Shown here one piece after another: positions 43,255-51,834 of a stretch of DNA of 64,000 nt (position 1 is the stretch's first letter; every line of letters begins with the position of its first letter). Source of the stretch: Pontibacter sp. E15-1 (GTDB lineage Bacteria; Bacteroidota; Bacteroidia; Cytophagales; Hymenobacteraceae). The stretch covers positions 186,001 through 250,000 of the forward strand of contig NZ_JAKVIR010000003.1 of the NCBI RefSeq assembly GCF_022601975.1, in the 5' to 3' direction. Position numbers and translations under genes: made by a program. The notes under the pieces are model-generated. The model searched no databases and had not been told where the DNA came from. It saw only the letters and a program-made list of their open reading frames with translations.

Positions 43255-45237
43255 TTACCTCAGAATTTTGAACTCGGTGCGGCGGTTTTCCTGGTGCTCT
43301 GTTTCGGAGCAGGACACGCCGTCTTTGCAGCGGTTGATGAGCCGCGTCTCGCCGTAGCCTTTGGCCTTGAGCCGATCCCGGTCTATACCCCTGGACACGA
43401 CATAGTCTGAGGCGGCCTGCGCCCGGAGTTGCGAGAGCATCTCGTTGTAGCGGTCAGACTGGCGGCTGTCGGTGTGGGAGCTCAGCTCGATGCGAATTTC
43501 TGGGTTATCGTTCAGCATCTGCACCAGTTGGTCCAGCTCTCTGGCGGCGTCCGGCCGGATGTTGTATTTGTCGAGGTCGTAAAAGATATTATCGAGCACG
43601 ATGGGCTTGTTGGGCGTGCTGCGGTTAAACACCATCTCCACCTTCAGCGAGTCTGTGTTGAAGCGGCAGTCGGGCGTGAGGCTCCGCGTCTGGGTCAGGT
43701 ACTCTGGCTTGGAGCCCCGGATAACATAGCTGATCCCCGCCTTCACCTGAAAAGCGAAGTCGCCGTTGCTGTCGGAGTATACTTCGAGCGGGGTCCCGCC
43801 GCCCTCCTCGGTCAGTTGTAGCAGCACGCGCGCTACCGGTTCCTCCTTTTTTCGGGAGGTGCCCGCAACGGCGAAGCGCTCCACGGTGCGCCCGATCAGC
43901 GTGCAGGGCACGTGGTATTCCTCAAACGTAAAGATTTCGTCGGAACTGCTTTGCCCCATGCGGCCCGAGGAAAGCATGCCCCTGGTGCCCGCGCTGTCGG
44001 CCAGGATGCCAAAATCGTCGTGCGAGGTGTTGAGCGGGTACTTCAGGTTCTCCACTCCCGTCCATGCCTTGTGCGCCCCGATAGCTTTAAAGATGTCCAG
44101 ACCGCCCATCCCCAGGTGCCCGTCGGAGGAGAAGTACAGGGTACCGCCCGCGCTCAGGCTGGGGAAACTCTCGCGCCCGCTGGTGTTGATGGCGCTGCCC
44201 GCGTTCACGGGCTCGCCCCAGGAACCGTCGGGCTGGCGCTCACAGTAGTATACATCCGTCTCGCCGAAACCTCCCGGCATGTCAGACACAAAATACAGCA
44301 CCTGCCCATCCGGGGTGATGGCCGGGTGGCCGATAGAGAACTCACTGGTGCTGTTGTACTTGAAGGCTTTCACATTGTCCCACTTATCGCCTTTGCGCAC
44401 GGCGGTATAAAGACCGTGGCGGTTGGTATGGGTGCCGTTGTCGCTGCCCTTAAACCAACTGGTCGGGTCGGAGTTGGCGCGGCCGCCGCTGCTTTTCACT
44501 ACCTGCGTGCGGGTAAAGTAGAGCGTCTGCTCTTTCTCCAGAAAAACAGCTGGGCCGTTGTGGTAGGCGGTGTTTACGGAGGCGGGCAGCGGCACAGGCG
44601 CGGCATACGTGCTGTCGGAGGTGGCCTTGGCGATGTATAGCTGGATGTAGCCGTTGCCCGTCCAGTTGCTGCGCTCCGTTTGCCGCTTCTTATCCACCGT
44701 GAGCCTGTCGGAGGCGAAGAGCAGGCCCTCAGCCAGTTTTACGGGGCTGAAATCGGCTCCTGTGCTGTTCAGGCTCCGCTGCGGCTTTACGTCGAACGGC
44801 TCCGGCCGCTGCATCCAGTGCAGGGCGGTGTCGCAGGAGGCAGCCATGCGGAGCGCCAGCGTGGCCTGCGCCGGCACTTTGCGGCCATAGTCCTGGAAGA
44901 GCTGCTTTGCCTTGCCGTAGTTGGCGTTGCGCTTTGCGGACTCGGCGTAGAGGAAGGTGTTGGCGGGGTCGGCCTCAGGGAAGGTGGTGGCCTGCGCATA
45001 CCAGAACTCGGCCTCTTTGCTGTTGTTGAGGATGCGGTAGCTGTCGGCGATGCGCTGCACCACCGTCAGGTTGGGCTCTCCTTTCTCCAGGATGGCCTTA
45101 TAGGCCTCGAGGGCCAGACTGAACTCGAAATTCTGAAAGTACTTGTCCGCCTGCTTCATGTCCTGGGCGCGCACCGCCACAGGCACCCCAAATATCAGCC
45201 AAAGCAGCAACAGCGGAAGGGTAATACGGATTCTCAT
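43255..45237 (-). CDS. PorE-like OmpA-family protein (TPR, WD40-like, CRD, OmpA)
   Basis: A 660-residue cell-envelope protein with the four-part layout of PorE. Signal peptide 1-24; TPR-like helices (~25-135, DKYFQNFEFSLALEAYKAILEKG); WD40/PD40-type strands (~160-440, VLYFVSDMPGGFGETDVYYCERQPDGSWGEP and LYFSSDGHLGMGGLDIFKA); a carboxypeptidase-regulatory-like segment (~450-530); and an OmpA peptidoglycan-binding domain (~540-660, IFYDLDKYNIRPDA; ELSSHTDSRQSDRYNEMLSQLRA; KGYGE). It is the third gene of an adhesin-PorP-PorE unit. In P. gingivalis PorE belongs to the T9SS; here it may anchor the adhesin/PorP complex to peptidoglycan. Confidence 0.9.
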   Translation of the reverse strand: MRIRITLPLLLLWLIFGVPVAVRAQDMKQADKYFQNFEFSLALEAYKAILEKGEPNLTVVQRIADSYRILNNSKEAEFWYAQATTFPEADPANTFLYAESAKRNANYGKAKQLFQDYGRKVPAQATLALRMAASCDTALHWMQRPEPFDVKPQRSLNSTGADFSPVKLAEGLLFASDRLTVDKKRQTERSNWTGNGYIQLYIAKATSDSTYAAPVPLPASVNTAYHNGPAVFLEKEQTLYFTRTQVVKSSGGRANSDPTSWFKGSDNGTHTNRHGLYTAVRKGDKWDNVKAFKYNSTSEFSIGHPAITPDGQVLYFVSDMPGGFGETDVYYCERQPDGSWGEPVNAGSAINTSGRESFPSLSAGGTLYFSSDGHLGMGGLDIFKAIGAHKAWTGVENLKYPLNTSHDDFGILADSAGTRGMLSSGRMGQSSSDEIFTFEEYHVPCTLIGRTVERFAVAGTSRKKEEPVARVLLQLTEEGGGTPLEVYSDSNGDFAFQVKAGISYVIRGSKPEYLTQTRSLTPDCRFNTDSLKVEMVFNRSTPNKPIVLDNIFYDLDKYNIRPDAARELDQLVQMLNDNPEIRIELSSHTDSRQSDRYNEMLSQLRAQAASDYVVSRGIDRDRLKAKGYGETRLINRCKDGVSCSETEHQENRRTEFKILR

Positions 45238-45256
45238 AAAGCGTGCGCTGTAGCGG

Positions 45257-46225
45257 TTATAGGTTGCGGGGCGTCAGGATGCGCCCGTATTTCTTCTGCA
45301 GGAACGTGTAGCCGAGCGACACCTCGTGGCTTCCGTAGTTCCGGAGCGCCGTCAGGCTGATGTCGTAGGAATAGCCCACCCGGAACTTCTGCGTCACGTA
45401 TACCTGCGCCATCACGGCCAGCGCGTTCCGCTTGTCGAGCTGCTTCATCTCCTGCTTCGTGAACATGGGCATGGCGGTGCGGTACGAGGTGCCCGCCCAG
45501 ATGCGGTTGTAGAACAGCAGAAAAGCGTTCAGGTCGATGCTGGTGGGGCTCCGGAAGTCTTCCTTTATCAGGATGCTCGGCTTCAGGCGCACGTTCCGGT
45601 TCAGGTCGAACAGGTAGCCCGTAGACAGAAAGTAGTGGCGGCGCGGCGTGGCGATCTCGGTGTTGCTGTCTTTGAAGGGGAACAGGCTGGCGGCCGAAAA
45701 TCCGGCGTAATAGCGCTCCGTGTTAAAGAAGAGCCCTACTTTCAGGTCCGGGAGAATCTGGGAGACGCGTGTTTGGGGCACTGCCATGTCCGGCGTGTCG
45801 CTGCCGGGCTGCAGTCGGGAGCCGTCGAGGGTATACTGCAGGGCGCCCACTGCCATCCCCAGCGAAAGGGTCGAATAGCGGTCCAGGCTCACGCGGGTGG
45901 CGGCGTTCAGGAAAGCCCCCGTCTGCCGCTGCACTCCAATCTCGTCGTTTACCAGGTGCAGCCCCCAGCCCAGCCGCTTGCTGTAGCCCGGCCCGTCGAT
46001 GCTGATGGTCTGGGTGGTCGGGGCCCCCTCAAAGCCCGTCCACTGGTTGCGGTACGTCGCGTTGATGTTCAGGATCTGCTTGCTTCCTGCGTAGGCAGGG
46101 TTAATCACCAGCTCGTTGAAAATATACTGGCTGTACTGCGGTGCCTGCTGTGCCACCGCTGCCGGGGCCGTCGCCAGCCCCAACAATAAAAGTAAAATCG
46201 TTCGCTTATTCACATGCTTGCCCAT
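45257..46225 (-). CDS. PorP/SprF family type IX secretion membrane protein
   Basis: A 322-residue outer-membrane barrel protein of the PorP/SprF family. Signal peptide (ILLLLLGLATAPAAVAQ), then the family opening QQAPQYSQYIFNELVINPAYAGSK, followed by the NATYRNQWTGFEGAPTTQTISIDGP block and alternating strands to the end (GYSYDISLTALRNYGSHEVSLGYTF). SprF is needed for surface display of SprB, and PorP proteins generally work with type-B sorted substrates. It begins 4 bases after the stop of the preceding adhesin gene and is followed 19 bases later by the PorE-like gene. Confidence 0.93.
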   Translation of the reverse strand: MGKHVNKRTILLLLLGLATAPAAVAQQAPQYSQYIFNELVINPAYAGSKQILNINATYRNQWTGFEGAPTTQTISIDGPGYSKRLGWGLHLVNDEIGVQRQTGAFLNAATRVSLDRYSTLSLGMAVGALQYTLDGSRLQPGSDTPDMAVPQTRVSQILPDLKVGLFFNTERYYAGFSAASLFPFKDSNTEIATPRRHYFLSTGYLFDLNRNVRLKPSILIKEDFRSPTSIDLNAFLLFYNRIWAGTSYRTAMPMFTKQEMKQLDKRNALAVMAQVYVTQKFRVGYSYDISLTALRNYGSHEVSLGYTFLQKKYGRILTPRNL

Positions 46226-46229
46226 CTGC

Positions 46230-49200
46230 TTACCTCACTATCGTCACAAATCCTTTGAAAACCTGCTCCCCCCCATCGCACAGCTGCACGCGGGCCACAT
46301 AAAAGTAAGTGCCCTCGCTCAGGTTGTCGCCGTGCCAGCTGTTCTGGTATCCTTTGGCCTTGTATACCTCGTTGCCCCAGCGGTTCAACACGGTCAGTTC
46401 GTTCTTAGGGTAGTTCTGGATGTTCCGGATCACCCAGGTGTCGTTGTTGCCGTCGTTGTTGGGGGAGAACACGTTCGGGAACGACAGCTCTGTTTTCGCG
46501 AGCTCTTTGTCTGGCGTGATACTGATAGCCCCGCTGTTGCAGGTGCCGTTGCCCACTGTCAGGCTGATGGTGCCCGTGCCGTCACCGGGCGTCACTGCAA
46601 TCCTGGGGGTGCCCTGGCCCGCCGTGATGGTCCAGCCAACCGGCACCGCCCAGACATACGCCGTGGCTCCGGTTACCGCCTCTACCTCATATACCAGTCC
46701 GGCACAAGGCGTGCTGCGGTCGAGGATGGGGGATGGTGTTGCTACAGGCACGGCACGCACCTCCATGGACGTTTTCTGGCTGCCACCGCAGCCACTGACA
46801 GCAGCCACAGCCACGGTTCCGGCGCCGGTTCCGGCTACCACGGTTATCTCAGCACTGCCCTGCCCTGCCGTGATGGCCCAGCCTGTGGGCACGCTCCAGG
46901 TATAGGCCACGGCGCTGCTGGCAGAAGAAACCCTGTAACTGACCGGACTGCCTGTGCATACCGTTGCGGGCCCTTGCACGGCACCCGGCGCGGCAGGCAC
47001 CCCTTCAGCTGGGGTTACGTCCAGCGCCGTCACGCTGCTGCCGCCGCAGCTGTTGCTCGCCGTCACTTTCACCTGACCGGCGGTGCGTGTCACTTTCACC
47101 TCAATCGAGGCAGTGCCCTGGCCACTCACGATCTCCCACCCGGCTGGCACTTCCCATACATAGGCATCGATGCCGCCAGTGCCCGAAACGGCATACGTGG
47201 TGCTGGAGCCGAGGCACGGGTCCCGAGGGCCGGCGGTCAGCACGGGAGCCACGGGCAAGGTCTGGGGCGCAGCCTGAATGGCTTTGGTGTTGCCTGCCCC
47301 GCAGTCGTTGGCGGCGGTTACCGTGATGTCGCCGGCAGTGTTGCCCGCTTTAACGAGGATGCTGGAAGTGCCCTGACCGGAAGTGATGCTCCAGCCTGCC
47401 GGCACCGTCCAGACGTATGTTGTGGCCTTGGAAACGGAGGCTACGCTGTAGGAAAGGTTGGCCGTGCCCTGGCAAAAACCGCTTTGAGGGGCTTTAATGG
47501 CTGCTATGGCTCCCGGCACGCCGCTTGTGGGGGCTACGGCAAGCACCGCACTCTGGCTGCTGTTGCCGCATCCGTTGGCGGTTGTCACGGTCACGTTGCC
47601 AGTGGTGTTGCCTGCTCTCACCTCTATGGCTGTGGTTCCCTGTCCTTTCAGAATGGACCAGCCGGTTGGCACGGCCCAGGTATAGGAGGTGGCACCGCTC
47701 ACTGCGGCAATGCTGTAGGTCTGGATGCTGCTTTCGCAGGCAGCGGCTGTTCCCGTGATCGGGCCCGGCGTGGCTGGCGGCAGCGTAGAAACCACGATTT
47801 CCTTGCTCACTTTCCGTTCGCCGCAGCCGTTGGATGCCGTGAGGCGCACGGTTCCGCTGGCACTGTTTGCCTTCACGGTAAGTTGCGCCGTGCCCTGCCC
47901 CGAGACGATGGCCCAGCCAGACGGCACTTGCCAGGTATAGGCCTCTACGCGCTCTGCCTGAAGCGCCTCCACCGTGAAGGTGGCGCCCACGCATACGCTG
48001 CTGTTTGCCTCTGATAGCTGTACTCCCGCTGGTGCCCCGGATACAGGCGTTACCGACAAGGTTTTCTCAGGGCCCGCACCGCAGGCATTAACGGCTTTCA
48101 CGGTAACGCTGCCCGTGCCGGTGCCCACCGTCACCTGGATGCTGGTGCTGCCCTGGCCATCGGTAATGCTCCAGCCAGCTGGCACGGTCCAGACATAGCT
48201 TGAGGCACCGCTCACAGCAACTATACTATATGTGCCACTGCTGCTCGCACAGCCAAACTGCACGCCTGTAATCGCCTCCGGCGCAGCGGGGGCGTTTAGC
48301 GTCGCTTGCACCGTCATGGTGGTTCTGGCGCTGGCATCGCAGCTGTTCAGGGTAGCCACGGACACTTCGCCGCCAGTGCCACTGGCATTCACGGTCACCT
48401 GGTTTGTGCCAGCTCCCGATATGATTTCCCAACCAGCCGGAAAACGCCAGTCGTAGCTGAGGGCGGTTGCCACCGGCGAGACACTGTAGACAAGTCCTTT
48501 TTCCACGGCACAGGCCAGGGGGGCGCCCGTGATGGGGCCAGGCGCCGCAGGGGCGGCGGTAACAGGCTGCACCGCCAGGGTGGCGGCGGGGCCCATGCCG
48601 CAGGAGCTCGCTGCCTGCACCGCAATATCGCCGGTGCCAGAACCTACCTTAACTGTTATTTTGCGGGTGCCCTGACCTGCTGTGATAGTCCAGCCTGAAG
48701 GCACGCGCCAGGTATAACCGTCAGCGCCCGCGCCCGCCACTGCATCTACCTCATAGCTGATTATCGTGCCTACGCAGCCCTGAGCGGCACCCCGGATTGC
48801 GGCCGGGGCGGCGGGCACACCGTCATAGATGGAAACATTCCGTGCCTGCGCGTGGCCGGTGCCGCAGGAGTTGGCGGGCTGCACGCTTATCTCGCCACCG
48901 TTTCCGGCCGTGTTCACTGTTATTTCCGTGGTGCCCTGCCCTGTTATCACTTTCCAGCCTTCCGGCACTGTCCAGGTATAGCTGGTGGCGTTCGCCACGG
49001 GGGCAATGCTGTAGGCAAGCCCTGATTGCTGACCGCAAAGCTCACCGGGCCCGCTGATCGGCAGGGGCTTTGCGGGCGGAGCGTCCTGGCTGGTCACTTC
49101 AAAGGATCTGGCGGGTCCCTCGCCGCAGGTGTTGCTGGCGGTTACCTTTACAAAGCCTGCGTTAGCGCCAGCTGTCACCTGGATGCTCGTGGGCTCCAGT

Positions 49201-50375
49201 ATGGTATAACTCCAGCCCGAAGGCACATTCCAGGTATAGCGAGTGGCCCCCTCTACCGGGGCGATGCTGTAGATGTAGCGCTCACTCTTGCACACATCGC
49301 GCGGCCCGGTTATCGAGCCAATCTCCGTGAGGAGCACACAGAAGTTAAGGTCGGCGGTATTGTTGGTCCGAATCTCGTCAATGCCAAACCCATACACCAG
49401 CGCCCGCATATACCCTGAGCCCGTTATGTTGATCCGGGCGGTGATGGTCAGGGTGGCTGTCTCTTTGTAGGCCAGGTTGCCTATTGTCCATTTGCCGCCG
49501 CTGAAGGTGGCGCCTGCCAGCGAGGAGGTAGCGCTCAGCAGCTCGCCAGTAAACTGGATGCCATCCACCACTACGCCGTTTTCGTTTACCGGCCCGTTGT
49601 TCCGGACGGTGATGGTATAGGTGATCGTTTCGCCGAAATTGTAGATGCTGGTGCCTTTGGAACCCGGTGTTTTGCTGAGTTTCACTTCCAGGTCGGCCGG
49701 AAAGCTGAGCACGCTGTTGATGATCTTAATCTCGCCCTGCGGCGCGATCAGGCGGCCCTGCAGCTGCGCCCCGTCGTTGAGCTGGATGTTGCCGGTGGCG
49801 AAGATGTTCCCCAGCGCCGAGGCTCCTCTGCTCACCTTCACGTCGCCATCCACCACCCAGAACAGGTTGATGCCGCCTGCCCCGTTGAGCATCTCATAGT
49901 CAGTGCGCTGAATCTCAAGGTCGCCGTCCACCTGAATGATGATCAGCGGGTTGTCTTCCCCATCCCCGTTGAAGGTTAGCTTGCCTGTCAGAGTGGCTTC
50001 ATCGGTGATGCGGTATACCCCTGGCATGATCGTTTTTCCGGACAGGCTGCCGCCGCCCAGCGTAGCCGTGGGCACCTGGCTGGCCAGAAAGGCCTGCACA
50101 TCCAGTGCCTGCGCAACGGCTTGTTTGGCAAAGGCGTCCCGCTCGTGCTTTTCTCTCCTGATCTCACCGGGCGGAAAGCCCTCTATCGGGCCATCGGAAG
50201 TGCCTACACTCGCATGCACCACGGTCCGTCCTTCGCTCAGCACTTTCTTCGACGCCAGCGCACTGAACTCGTACACCGGCCCGAGCGCCGGGGCGCTTTG
50301 GGGAAAAGCAACACGAGCCACCATGCAAAAGCCAAGCACCAGAAATATGACTTTTTGTAAAATGCTACGCATCAA
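46230..50375 (-). CDS. Adhesin-like T9SS type-B protein: ice-binding-like (DUF3494) head, DUF11, eleven PKD-like repeats
   Basis: A 1381-residue secreted protein. Signal peptide ~1-25. Residues ~28-220 match the DUF3494 ice-binding-like fold (ALGPVYEFSALASKKV; KTIMPGVYRITDEATLTGKLTFNG; INLFWVVDGDVKV; LGNIFATGNIQLNDGAQLQGRLIAPQG). About 225-330 is a DUF11 repeat. Then eleven PKD-like repeats of roughly 80 residues, each with YxWxVPxGWxIxxGQGT and a paired Cys. The end is a gliding-associated (type-B) sorting domain (FPNVFSPNNDGNNDTW ... LNRWGNEVY ... WHGDNLSEGTYFYVA). A head-stalk-anchor adhesin is inferred. The DUF3494 fold binds ice in some proteins but not all. PorP and PorE-like genes follow at once. 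Confidence 0.9.
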   Translation of the reverse strand: MMRSILQKVIFLVLGFCMVARVAFPQSAPALGPVYEFSALASKKVLSEGRTVVHASVGTSDGPIEGFPPGEIRREKHERDAFAKQAVAQALDVQAFLASQVPTATLGGGSLSGKTIMPGVYRITDEATLTGKLTFNGDGEDNPLIIIQVDGDLEIQRTDYEMLNGAGGINLFWVVDGDVKVSRGASALGNIFATGNIQLNDGAQLQGRLIAPQGEIKIINSVLSFPADLEVKLSKTPGSKGTSIYNFGETITYTITVRNNGPVNENGVVVDGIQFTGELLSATSSLAGATFSGGKWTIGNLAYKETATLTITARINITGSGYMRALVYGFGIDEIRTNNTADLNFCVLLTEIGSITGPRDVCKSERYIYSIAPVEGATRYTWNVPSGWSYTILEPTSIQVTAGANAGFVKVTASNTCGEGPARSFEVTSQDAPPAKPLPISGPGELCGQQSGLAYSIAPVANATSYTWTVPEGWKVITGQGTTEITVNTAGNGGEISVQPANSCGTGHAQARNVSIYDGVPAAPAAIRGAAQGCVGTIISYEVDAVAGAGADGYTWRVPSGWTITAGQGTRKITVKVGSGTGDIAVQAASSCGMGPAATLAVQPVTAAPAAPGPITGAPLACAVEKGLVYSVSPVATALSYDWRFPAGWEIISGAGTNQVTVNASGTGGEVSVATLNSCDASARTTMTVQATLNAPAAPEAITGVQFGCASSSGTYSIVAVSGASSYVWTVPAGWSITDGQGSTSIQVTVGTGTGSVTVKAVNACGAGPEKTLSVTPVSGAPAGVQLSEANSSVCVGATFTVEALQAERVEAYTWQVPSGWAIVSGQGTAQLTVKANSASGTVRLTASNGCGERKVSKEIVVSTLPPATPGPITGTAAACESSIQTYSIAAVSGATSYTWAVPTGWSILKGQGTTAIEVRAGNTTGNVTVTTANGCGNSSQSAVLAVAPTSGVPGAIAAIKAPQSGFCQGTANLSYSVASVSKATTYVWTVPAGWSITSGQGTSSILVKAGNTAGDITVTAANDCGAGNTKAIQAAPQTLPVAPVLTAGPRDPCLGSSTTYAVSGTGGIDAYVWEVPAGWEIVSGQGTASIEVKVTRTAGQVKVTASNSCGGSSVTALDVTPAEGVPAAPGAVQGPATVCTGSPVSYRVSSASSAVAYTWSVPTGWAITAGQGSAEITVVAGTGAGTVAVAAVSGCGGSQKTSMEVRAVPVATPSPILDRSTPCAGLVYEVEAVTGATAYVWAVPVGWTITAGQGTPRIAVTPGDGTGTISLTVGNGTCNSGAISITPDKELAKTELSFPNVFSPNNDGNNDTWVIRNIQNYPKNELTVLNRWGNEVYKAKGYQNSWHGDNLSEGTYFYVARVQLCDGGEQVFKGFVTIVR

Positions 50376-50870
50376 CTATTATTCTATATGTTCTTTATAT
50401 CGGAACTCTATTTTAAGAGAACACACTTCGTGGCCAATTTCAGCATATTGAATATTATCAATTACTTACCCGCTCCCGGTTTCTGAAAAAAGCAGGCTTT
50501 GTCAAAAGAAAGCCACGTGTTATGTAAATAAATGTATGCCTATTGTGCTATTTTCTATACCTGCTATGCCTGCAGGTGATAATAGCATCTATTTAAGTGC
50601 CACACAATCTATTTTGAGAACTTTCACTTTTTAGGTAAAAGAATTCTTATGCAATAATAGTTATAAATAAATATATATGCTTCAAATTATCAAACTTATT
50701 GCTGAAAACATTGCCTTTATAAATACCTTAAAATTGGGTTATTCAAAGATAATATCAGAACCAGTATAGAATTTGTATTTGGGAGGGCAAAAAAAACCGC
50801 CGCAGCTCCTCATGTGGAGGAACTGCGGCGGCGCAAAGGAGAATGAGAAGGTTTTAGCGGTGCCAGCGGA
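50376..50870. other. Intergenic region between the two adhesin-PorP modules
   Basis: 495 bases with no gene, AT-rich in the middle (50530-50760). Two minus-strand -7 candidates (TATCTTTG at 50744-50751 and TAAGTTTG at 50691-50698) could drive the adhesin gene, with leaders over 300 bases; neither has a clear TTTG box. The PorP terminator is at 50789-50831. Confidence 0.5.
50789..50831 (-). terminator. Intrinsic terminator of the upstream adhesin-PorP module
   Basis: CCGCCGCAG and CTGCGGCGG, extended by an inner TCCT/AGGA, form a long stem, followed on the minus strand by eight Ts. It lies about 40 bases after the PorP stop. Confidence 0.88.
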
Positions 50871-51830
50871 CTACCATACCCATTGCGGACAAATAATCCG
50901 GCGCTTGTTCAGCAACTTGAAGCCTACCACCACTTCGTGCGTGCCGGCGCTCACCCGGTTCAGGGTGGAGGTAGTCGCGTCGTAGGAGTAAGAGATATCC
51001 AGCAGCGGGCTCACGTACACGCCAAACATACCCACGATGGCATCGTTGTGGCGGTAGGAGGCCCCTACCCAGAAGCGCTCGTCGTAGAGCACGCGCACGC
51101 TGGCGTCAATCGAGAGCGGGCTTGGGTCTGCCAGCTTCAGCATGACCGACGGGATCACATCCAGCTGCTCTGTCGGCTCGAAGCGGTAACTGCCCGTCAG
51201 GAAGTAGTGCCGCTGCAGCCCGAAGGTGGCTTCCCTGTTCTCCACCGGCTGAAAGCTCCCCACGTCTTCCAGCAATTGCGCCCCCGAGATGCCCACGGAG
51301 AAGTTGCGGGTATACACCCACAACCCCAGGTTCAGGTCGAACAGGCTGTTGTTGATGCTGCCGCCGCCCATCAGCGGGTCGTTGGGGTTGGTAAACTCCA
51401 GCTCTGCCGAGTTTACGGAGTTCCGGATAAGGCCCGCCGAGGCGCCCGCCGACACGTTGAGCGTGGTGGTGAGCGGCAGATGGTAGGCATAGGAGAAATT
51501 GAGCCCCGACCTGCGCAGCGGCCCCGTTTTATCGGTATGGAACCCAACACCCACCCCATGGTGGGCCAGCGCCCGGTGGTACTTGTTGCCGGAGGCACCT
51601 TTGTTGAGCGGCGTGTGCGCCGTCACGTACGAGGTGACCGGGCCCCCGTCGATACCCACCCACTGCCGCCGGTGGCTCACCCGCACATCGGCGTAGTCCT
51701 CGATGCCGGTGATGGCGGGGTTGAGCAGGAAATTATTGAGCATGTACTGGCTATACTGCGGGCGTTGCTGTGCCATCGCCTGCATGCTCAGCGCTGCAAA
51801 AAAGAGGATCAGTAGAAGCGGCTTCTTCAT
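50871..51830 (-). CDS. PorP/SprF family type IX secretion membrane protein (second copy)
   Basis: A 319-residue PorP/SprF barrel. Signal peptide (LLLILFFAALSMQAMAQ), then QRPQYSQYMLNNFLLNPAITGIEDYADVRVSHRRQWVGIDGGPVTSYVTAHTP, the family start, and a barrel ending YSYDATTSTLNRVSAGTHEVVVGFKL. It differs clearly from the other PorP in the window, so it is not a recent duplicate. It begins 4 bases after the stop of its own type-B adhesin, the same spacing as in the other module. No PorE-like gene follows; an intrinsic terminator does. Confidence 0.93.
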   Translation of the reverse strand: MKKPLLLILFFAALSMQAMAQQRPQYSQYMLNNFLLNPAITGIEDYADVRVSHRRQWVGIDGGPVTSYVTAHTPLNKGASGNKYHRALAHHGVGVGFHTDKTGPLRRSGLNFSYAYHLPLTTTLNVSAGASAGLIRNSVNSAELEFTNPNDPLMGGGSINNSLFDLNLGLWVYTRNFSVGISGAQLLEDVGSFQPVENREATFGLQRHYFLTGSYRFEPTEQLDVIPSVMLKLADPSPLSIDASVRVLYDERFWVGASYRHNDAIVGMFGVYVSPLLDISYSYDATTSTLNRVSAGTHEVVVGFKLLNKRRIICPQWVW

Positions 51831-51834
51831 AAAA

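Noticed and set aside
46116..48014. 632-codon plus-strand frame opposite the ice-binding-like adhesin
   Set aside because: Gly/His/Arg-rich repeats mirror the PKD-like repeats of the minus strand.
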